Notes under the pieces: generated by a model
Databases searched by the model: none
The model's input: the letters and a program-made list of their open reading frames with translations, nothing else
What the model was told of the DNA's origin: nothing
Made by a program: the position numbers and the translations under genes
Assembly (NCBI GenBank): GCA_937915335.1
Contig: CALDLZ010000453.1
Span: 1 to 10,470 of the forward strand
Reading direction: 5' to 3'
DNA length: 10,470 nt
Source: an uncultured Faecalibacterium sp.
Lineage (GTDB): Bacteria > Bacillota > Clostridia > Oscillospirales > Ruminococcaceae
Shown: in pieces, positions 6,630-10,470 of the stretch
How the letters are laid out: each line of letters begins with the position of its first letter
How positions within the stretch are numbered: the stretch's first letter is position 1

Positions 6630-6650
6630 GATTTGCTGATTTTTGAACAC

Positions 6651-6667
6651 TCTTTTTGGAAAAAAGA
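6651..6667. promoter_or_regulatory. AT-rich dyad in the divergent control region, candidate regulator site
   Basis: TCTTTTT (6651-6657) and AAAAAGA (6661-6667) form a perfect inverted repeat with a three-base spacer, flanked by two GAACA direct repeats (6645-6649, 6666-6670). It lies just upstream of the leftward promoter. AT-rich dyads of this size suit Lrp-family proteins, and an lrp-type gene follows on the right; binding is inferred only. Confidence 0.3.
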
Positions 6668-6714
6668 ACAGTTTTCGGGCGGAAAAGACATTCTATCCCG
6701 CCACGGGCAAAAAA

Positions 6715-6740
6715 ACAAGATGCAAAGCGGCGTTTCTTGT
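6715..6740. promoter_or_regulatory. Dyad overlapping the promoter of the Lrp-type gene
   Basis: ACAAGA (6715-6720) and TCTTGT (6735-6740) are a 6-bp inverted repeat with 14 bases between. The span covers the -35 and spacer of the rightward promoter, where an autorepressor would sit. Chance occurrence cannot be excluded. Confidence 0.25.
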
Positions 6741-6748
6741 GTTATACT
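6740..6748 (+). promoter_or_regulatory. Extended -10 promoter of the Lrp-aminotransferase-ispE operon
   Basis: TGTTATACT is an extended -10 with no clear -35 upstream. Transcription would begin near 6755, giving a leader of about 50 bases. That leader includes a 7-bp GC hairpin (CGGGCAG 6766-6772 with CTGCCCG 6776-6782) and the ribosome binding site AAGGAG, 8 bases before the start codon. Confidence 0.55.
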
Positions 6749-6804
6749 GAAAAATAACAGCAAGCCGGGCAGCCCCTGCCCGCGCGAGAAAAGGAGTAAC
6801 GACC

Positions 6805-7284
6805 ATGGAACAGCTTTTGAAGATTCTGGAAGACAATGCGCGGCTGCCCATCGAGGACATTGCCACGATGCTGAATAAATCCCCCGCCGAGGTGGCGGCA
6901 ATGATCGACCTGGCCCGGGCGCAGGGCATCATCAAGGGCTACAAGACCCTCGTGGACTGGGAAAAGGCCGGTGTGAACCGGGTGGAGGCTGTCATTGAGC
7001 TGAACGTCAGCCCCAAGAAGAGCCGCGGCTTTGATGAGATCGCGGCCACCATCGCCGCCTTTGACGAGGTGGAGAGCGTGCTGCTGATGAGCGGCGGCTA
7101 TGACCTGCAGCTGGTCATCAAGGGCCAGACCTTCCAGGAGATCGCCCTGTTTGTGGCAAAGCGGCTGAGCCCGCTGGACGATGTGCTGTCCACCGCCACC
7201 CATTTTGTCCTGCGCACCTATAAAAAAGAGGGCCGCCTGTATCAGGACGACGAGATCGATGAAAGAGAGTGCACGGTTCTGTGA
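6805..7284 (+). CDS. Lrp/AsnC family transcriptional regulator
   Basis: A 159-residue regulator of the feast/famine family, normal in length. The N-terminal winged helix-turn-helix occupies about residues 1-48 (LLKILEDNARLPIEDIATML, then SPAEVAAMIDLARAQGIIKGY). The RAM/AsnC effector-binding domain covers about 60-140 and contains the GGYDLQLVIKG signature (97-107). These proteins usually form dimers or octamers, bind amino acids, and often control their own gene and neighbours. The start has AAGGAG at 8 bases. The stop overlaps the aminotransferase start by one base (TGATG), so the two are co-expressed and the regulator probably responds to a substrate or product of that enzyme. The divergent ACT-PFL operon is a second likely target; both points are inference from gene order. 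Confidence 0.93.
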   Translation: MEQLLKILEDNARLPIEDIATMLNKSPAEVAAMIDLARAQGIIKGYKTLVDWEKAGVNRVEAVIELNVSPKKSRGFDEIAATIAAFDEVESVLLMSGGYDLQLVIKGQTFQEIALFVAKRLSPLDDVLSTATHFVLRTYKKEGRLYQDDEIDERECTVL

Positions 7285-8468
7285 TGGATTATGATAAGCT
7301 GATTGCGCCTGCCGCACGGGAGATGCGCCCTTCCGGCATCCGCAAATTCTTCGATTTGGCTGCCGACATGCCCGAGTGCATCAGTCTGGGCGTGGGCGAG
7401 CCGGACTTCAAAACGCCGTGGGCCGTGCGGGAAGCAGGCATCGAGAGCCTGGAGCATGGCCGCACCCGCTACACCGCCAATGCCGGCCTGAAGGAGCTGC
7501 GCGCGGAAATTTGCAAGTATCTCGAGCGCCGCATGAACCTGCACTACGACCCCATGACCCAGGTGCTGGTCACGGTGGGCGGCAGCGAGGCCATTGATAT
7601 GTGCATCCGCACCATCGTGCAGCCCGGCGACGAGGTCATCATCCCGGAGCCCTGCTTCGTCTGCTACGAGCCTATCACCACCCTGTCCGGCGGCGTGCCG
7701 GTGCATGTGCCCTGCCGCCAGGAAGATGAATTCCGCCTCAAGCCCGAGGCCCTGAAAGCCGCCATCACCCCTAAGACCAAGCTCCTCATTATGCCCTATC
7801 CCAACAACCCCACCGGCGCGGTGATGGAGCAGGCGGACCTGGAAGCCATTGCGGAAGTCCTGCGGGATACCAATGTGATGGTGCTCTCGGATGAAATTTA
7901 CGCCGAGTTGAACTATGGCCTGCGGCCCCATGTCTCCATTGCCACCCTGCCCGGCATGGCGGAGCGTACTATCGTGGTGAACGGCTTCTCCAAGAGTTAC
8001 GCCATGACAGGCTGGCGCTTGGGCTATGCCTGCGGCCCGGCTCCCATCATCAAAATTATGACCAAAATTCACCAGAGCGCCATTATGAGCGCCCCCACCA
8101 CCAGCCAGTATGCGGCCATCACCGCCCTGCGGGAGTGTGATGGCGAGATCGATAAGATGCGGGACGAGTACAATATGCGCCGCCGTCTTGTGGTGCATGG
8201 CTTCAATTCCATGGGTCTGACCTGCTTTGAGCCGCGGGGCGCGTTCTACGCCTTCCCCTGCATCAAGAGTACTGGCATGAACAGCCAGGAGTTCTGCACA
8301 AAGCTGCTGGAGCAGAAGCATGTTGCGCTGGTGCCCGGTGATGCCTTTGGCGCTTCCGGCGAGGGCTACTGCCGTGTTTCCTATGCGTACAGTGTGGAAC
8401 ACCTGACCGAGGCCATGAAGCGTATCCGTGCCTTTTTGCAGGAAAACGGCATCTCCACCGGGGAATAA
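7284..8468 (+). CDS. Class I/II PLP-dependent aminotransferase (aspartate/aromatic type)
   Basis: A 394-residue fold-type I aminotransferase, normal in length. Features seen: the N-terminal LGVGEPDF (35-42), YTANAGLKELR (63-73), a cofactor phosphate region VTVGGSEAID (96-105), PYPNNPTG (171-178) with the cofactor-contacting Asn, SDEIYAELNY (202-211) with the Asp that pairs with the pyridine nitrogen, FSKSYAMTGWRLGY (235-248) with catalytic Lys237, and YCRVSYA with R364 for the substrate carboxylate. It transfers an amino group from an amino acid to a 2-oxoacid in the cytosol; aspartate, alanine or aromatic specificity cannot be told from sequence. ATG 7284 overlaps the regulator's TGA; an in-frame GTG at 7269 would add five residues inside that gene and is less likely. 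Confidence 0.93.
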   Translation: MDYDKLIAPAAREMRPSGIRKFFDLAADMPECISLGVGEPDFKTPWAVREAGIESLEHGRTRYTANAGLKELRAEICKYLERRMNLHYDPMTQVLVTVGGSEAIDMCIRTIVQPGDEVIIPEPCFVCYEPITTLSGGVPVHVPCRQEDEFRLKPEALKAAITPKTKLLIMPYPNNPTGAVMEQADLEAIAEVLRDTNVMVLSDEIYAELNYGLRPHVSIATLPGMAERTIVVNGFSKSYAMTGWRLGYACGPAPIIKIMTKIHQSAIMSAPTTSQYAAITALRECDGEIDKMRDEYNMRRRLVVHGFNSMGLTCFEPRGAFYAFPCIKSTGMNSQEFCTKLLEQKHVALVPGDAFGASGEGYCRVSYAYSVEHLTEAMKRIRAFLQENGISTGE

Positions 8469-8483
8469 GAAGGAGGAACATCC

Positions 8484-9374
8484 ATGGCAAAATTGAACTG
8501 TGTGACCGTTCTGGCCCCTGCCAAGCTGAATCTGGCGCTGGACGTGGTGGGCCTGCTGCCCAACGGTTACCACAACCTGGATATGACGATGCAGGCCATC
8601 ACCCTATATGAGCGGGTGGTGCTGCGCCGCAGTCAGAACCTGACCCTGACGCTGCCGGGCAGTCCGGTGGCGGCCAACGATTCCAACACGGCCATCAAGG
8701 CGGCGCTGGCGTTCTTCCACTACACCGGCCTGCTGGCGGGTGTGGATATCACCATTTATAAGAATGTGCCGGTACGGGCTGGTATGGCTGGCGGCAGCGC
8801 CGATGCCGCCGGTGTGCTGGTGGGGCTGAACGCTCTCTATGGGGCAATGCTCTCCATGAGCGAGCTCTGCGCGCTGGGTGCAAAGATCGGTGCGGACGTG
8901 CCCTTTGCTCTGATGGGCGGTACCTGCCGGGTGCAGGGTGTGGGCGACGTGATGAAGGCTCTGCCGCCCTGCCCGGCCTGCTGGTTCACGGTGGTCATGC
9001 CGGACTACGGCGTTTCCACCCCGGAAGCCTTTGCCGCTTACGATAAGGTGGGCAGCAGCACCCAACCCGACTGCGAGGCACAGGAAAAGGCCATCCGTGC
9101 CGAGGATCTGGCGGGTGTCTGTGCCGCTGCTGGCAATGCGCTGGAAGAGTGCAGCGGCGCTAAGGATAACGAGGCCATCAAGGCCGCACTGAAGGAACAC
9201 GGCGCTATTGCCGCTCTGATGACGGGCAGCGGCGCGGCGGTGTTCGGCATCTTTGAGACGGAAGAAGCCGCCCGCAGTGCCGCCGAAGCCGTCAAGGCCC
9301 AGTGGCCGCAGGTGTATGTGGCCCAGCCTGATCATGGCGGCGCGCGGGTCGTCAGCCCGAAGTGGATACTGTAA
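8484..9374 (+). CDS. ispE: 4-diphosphocytidyl-2-C-methyl-D-erythritol kinase
   Basis: GHMP-family kinase that phosphorylates the 2-hydroxyl of CDP-methylerythritol with ATP, the fourth step of the MEP isoprenoid pathway. The 296 residues show the N-terminal APAKLNLALDV (K14) with GYHNLD, the glycine-rich nucleotide loop VPVRAGMAGGSADAAG (95-110), IGADVPFALMGG with the catalytic Asp (D138), and the C-terminal GSGAAVFGIF. Length matches the family. AGGAGG lies 7 bases before ATG 8484, and the gap to the aminotransferase stop is only 15 bases, so it is in the same operon, although there is no obvious metabolic link. No other MEP gene is nearby. The assignment is firm. Confidence 0.95.
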   Translation: MAKLNCVTVLAPAKLNLALDVVGLLPNGYHNLDMTMQAITLYERVVLRRSQNLTLTLPGSPVAANDSNTAIKAALAFFHYTGLLAGVDITIYKNVPVRAGMAGGSADAAGVLVGLNALYGAMLSMSELCALGAKIGADVPFALMGGTCRVQGVGDVMKALPPCPACWFTVVMPDYGVSTPEAFAAYDKVGSSTQPDCEAQEKAIRAEDLAGVCAAAGNALEECSGAKDNEAIKAALKEHGAIAALMTGSGAAVFGIFETEEAARSAAEAVKAQWPQVYVAQPDHGGARVVSPKWIL

Positions 9375-9382
9375 AATGAATA

Positions 9383-9430
9383 ACCTCCTTTCCGATGGGG
9401 CAAACTCCCCAAAAGAAAGGAGGTCTTTTT
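9383..9430 (+). terminator. Hairpin between ispE and the DUF378 gene that buries the ribosome binding site; attenuator or terminator
   Basis: ACCTCCTTTC (9383-9392) pairs perfectly with GAAAGGAGGT (9415-9424). An inner stem TGGGG/CCCCA (9396-9400, 9407-9411) closes the structure, and C plus five T residues (9425-9430) run into the GTG start at 9431. The right arm is the whole Shine-Dalgarno sequence of the next gene; the left arm repeats the 3' end of Firmicute 16S rRNA. It has the form of an intrinsic terminator and also of a translational lock. Confidence 0.7.
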
Positions 9431-9631
9431 GTGCAGACCTTTTATAAAGTGTGTCTGATCTTAATGATCATCGGCGGCATCAACTGGGGGCTTGTGGGCC
9501 TGTTCCAGTTTGACTTTGTGGGCTGGCTGCTGGGCGGCAGCAGCTCCATCTGGTCGCGGATCGTGTTTACGGTGGTGGGCATTGCCGCTGTCTGCGGCAT
9601 CCCCGGCCTGTTCAACGACGAAGCTCAATAA
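9431..9631 (+). CDS. DUF378 family small membrane protein
   Basis: A 66-residue protein with two hydrophobic segments, about residues 7-25 (VCLILMIIGGINWGLVGLF) and 40-58, joined by a short loop. The GGINWGLVG motif is typical of DUF378 (YuzA-like) proteins, whose function is unknown. It is expected in the cytoplasmic membrane. The start is taken as GTG 9431, because a full-strength AAAGGAGG lies 7 bases upstream and MQTFYKVCLILMIIGG fits the family; the ATG at 9395 lies inside the hairpin and has no site. It is the last gene of the plus-strand operon, 56 bases after ispE, and its translation is likely to depend on the hairpin at 9383-9430 being opened. Confidence 0.85.
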   Translation: MQTFYKVCLILMIIGGINWGLVGLFQFDFVGWLLGGSSSIWSRIVFTVVGIAAVCGIPGLFNDEAQ

Positions 9632-9635
9632 AACG

Positions 9636-9667
9636 AAACAGCCACGGCGGATGCTGTGGCTGTTTTT
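9636..9667 (+). terminator. Intrinsic terminator of the ispE-DUF378 operon, probably bidirectional
   Basis: AAACAGCCAC (9636-9645) and GTGGCTGTTT (9656-9665) form a perfect 10-bp stem with a 10-base loop, followed by five T residues (9663-9667). On the minus strand the same stem is followed by TTTCGTTTT and could end the convergent gene at 9679-10308. Confidence 0.85.
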
Positions 9668-9678
9668 GAGTCTGTCAC

Positions 9679-10308
9679 TCAGTCATCCCAGCCCACCAAA
9701 TCGGGCAGGGTGAGGGTCTCATCGGAACAATGGGGGTCAGAAGGACCGTCGGTGGGGGCGGTGGCCTTTTCCACAGCTTTCACGATCTCACTGATGGCGG
9801 CACAGTCCTCGGGCAGATCGGTCTGGCTGCGGCCCGAGTGGGTGAATAAAATCTTGCCAAGATGCCCGACCACCAGCGTCAGCGGCAGCAGCTGGGGCGC
9901 TTTGGTGTCATAGTGATACCCGGCATCCTTGGCGGCCTTGTAGATCTTCTGGGCTGCAAAACTCCAGCTCAGCAAGCCACGGGTCTGCTCCACGCCCAGA
10001 TAGCCGTACAGCACGCCGGGGCCGTCGCAGATGACAGGGAAGGGAAAATCCGAGCCACGGGTGGCCTTGGCCACAGCCTGGGCCGAGGAGCGCACCACGC
10101 AGACCAGCCGAGCCCCCTTGAGCAGGTTCAGCGTTTTCAGGTAGCGGGTGATGTACTCGCGGCTGACAGGGTGATCGAACCCGGGCAGGAAGATCATGCA
10201 CAGTGGGTGATCCCCTTCGCACAGGGCGTAAAAATCATTGCCCGGCACCGTGGGGGTGTCGTAGGTGAAACGGGGGATGCTCGTCCCCACCAGATGTTCG
10301 CTTTTCAT
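9679..10308 (-). CDS. Peroxiredoxin/thioredoxin-fold protein lacking the usual peroxidatic cysteine
   Basis: A 209-residue soluble protein. Residues 7-106 read like an AhpC/TSA domain: an N-terminal VGTSIPRFTYDTP, then MIFLPGFDHPVSREYITRYL (37-56) where the family has a motif of the form F-x-P-x-x-x-x-P-x-C, then ARLVCVVRSS and FPFPVICDGPGVLYGYLGV (88-106). Ser49 stands at the expected peroxidatic cysteine position; other cysteines (30, 36, 69, 93) are elsewhere, so ordinary peroxidase chemistry is doubtful. A second part (about 107-170) contains LPLTLVVGHLGKILFTHSG, a redoxin-like strand pair, followed by a polar tail. ATG 10308 has AAAGGA 13 bases upstream, rather far; a GTG at 10359 is possible but starts within the terminator. 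The assignment rests on motif resemblance and the function is unknown. Confidence 0.65.
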   Translation of the reverse strand: MKSEHLVGTSIPRFTYDTPTVPGNDFYALCEGDHPLCMIFLPGFDHPVSREYITRYLKTLNLLKGARLVCVVRSSAQAVAKATRGSDFPFPVICDGPGVLYGYLGVEQTRGLLSWSFAAQKIYKAAKDAGYHYDTKAPQLLPLTLVVGHLGKILFTHSGRSQTDLPEDCAAISEIVKAVEKATAPTDGPSDPHCSDETLTLPDLVGWDD

Positions 10309-10347
10309 GCCGCAATCTACATCCTTTCCATCATCACCAAATCCTAT

Positions 10348-10387
10348 AAAAAAATCCACACACTGGCTCTTTGCAGGCCAGCGGTGG
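10348..10387 (-). terminator. Intrinsic terminator or attenuator upstream of the redoxin-like gene
   Basis: On the minus strand CCACcgCTGGC (10387-10377) pairs with GCCAGtgtGTGG (10367-10356), followed by A and seven T residues (10354-10348). It lies 40 bases before the redoxin-like start codon. It either ends an upstream minus-strand RNA or controls entry into this gene. Confidence 0.65.
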
Positions 10388-10399
10388 ATGCAATGCTAT

Positions 10400-10470
10400 A
10401 AAAAAATCCCGCCCGGTCGTCTGCGGCAATCAAACCTACCCTTACGGACAGGTGGGTGCCCTGTCGCCGG
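10400..10470 (-). ncRNA. Possible structured RNA or leader, 3' portion, running off the right edge
   Basis: On the minus strand an 8-bp hairpin (10434-10441 with 10446-10453, two G-U pairs) is capped by a GTAA tetraloop of the GNRA type. The strand then continues to GACCGGGCGGG and seven T residues (10406-10400). The arm CCTGTC (10452-10447) can instead pair with GACAGG (10465-10460), so two folds compete. I cannot name the family: a 6S-like RNA is one possibility and a riboswitch for the redoxin-like gene another. No protein-coding frame is supported here. Confidence 0.35.

Noticed and set aside
6546..6650. N-terminal extension of the ACT protein to 6650
   Set aside because: The extension would translate the perfect hairpin and the promoter region; the family N-terminus begins at 6545.
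7242..8573. A 443-codon minus-strand frame rich in His, Gly and Gln
   Set aside because: It is the antisense of the aminotransferase, whose PLP motifs are complete; the composition is typical of reverse-frame reading of GC-rich genes.
8604..9335. A 243-codon minus-strand frame over ispE
   Set aside because: It is a shadow frame of a well-identified kinase.
10394..10402. Plus-strand extended -10 (TGCTATAAA) at the right edge
   Set aside because: The A-run is better explained as the T-tract of a minus-strand terminator; no -35 is seen and no plus-strand gene is visible.
10400..10470. RNase P RNA 3' end
   Set aside because: GGGTAGGTT and GATTGCC recall RNase P segments, but the spacing is wrong and the ACAGAA/GGCTTAC end is missing.

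Overview
The window looks like a chromosomal segment from a GC-rich Firmicute of the Oscillospiraceae/Ruminococcaceae type (Faecalibacterium, Gemmiger or Subdoligranulum relatives are the best guess). Grounds are the strong AGGAGG-type ribosome binding sites, the GC-rich codon choice, a spoIIR gene, a clostridial ACT/PFL gene pair, and short hairpin repeats with CTCTCCC-type stems of the kind I associate with these gut genomes. The genus is inference. The sequence shows no phage, transposase, CRISPR or toxin-antitoxin signature; these are mostly conserved housekeeping genes with unusually rich hairpin structure between them.

Left part (1-4692, all minus strand): the DNA-end processing pair sbcD-sbcC, joined by a 4-base ATGA overlap, with sbcC running off the left edge just before its signature motif. 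Upstream lie a small protein made of two peptidoglycan-binding domains (3362-3841) and spoIIR (3994-4692), whose last codons are written by a dispersed hairpin repeat. Two repeat copies of opposite orientation sit between and in these genes (3904-3956, 4001-4045).

Middle (4693-6804): an ACT-domain gene and a PFL/DUF711 (UPF0210) gene form a minus-strand operon of unknown function. Another repeat copy lies between the two genes, a perfect 17-bp hairpin at the very 5' end of the transcript, and a 20-bp hairpin terminator after it. The two long hairpins share the same apex. A 259-base divergent control region separates this operon from the plus-strand genes and holds an extended -10 promoter in each direction plus AT-rich dyads.

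Right part (6805-9667, plus strand): an Lrp/AsnC regulator, a class I aminotransferase overlapping it by one base, ispE (isoprenoid MEP pathway), and a small DUF378 membrane protein. The last is preceded by a hairpin that buries its ribosome binding site under a 10-base copy of the 16S rRNA 3' tail. A bidirectional terminator then separates this operon from a convergent peroxiredoxin-fold gene lacking the usual catalytic cysteine (9679-10308, minus). The right edge carries the 3' end of what may be a structured RNA or leader on the minus strand, followed by two T-tracts with an identical 14-base tail.

No whole new gene system stands out. The most notable material is non-coding: two genes (spoIIR and DUF378) whose Shine-Dalgarno lies in the 3' arm of a terminator-like hairpin with the U-tract touching the start codon, the paired hairpins around the ACT-PFL operon, and the switch-like RNA at the right edge.
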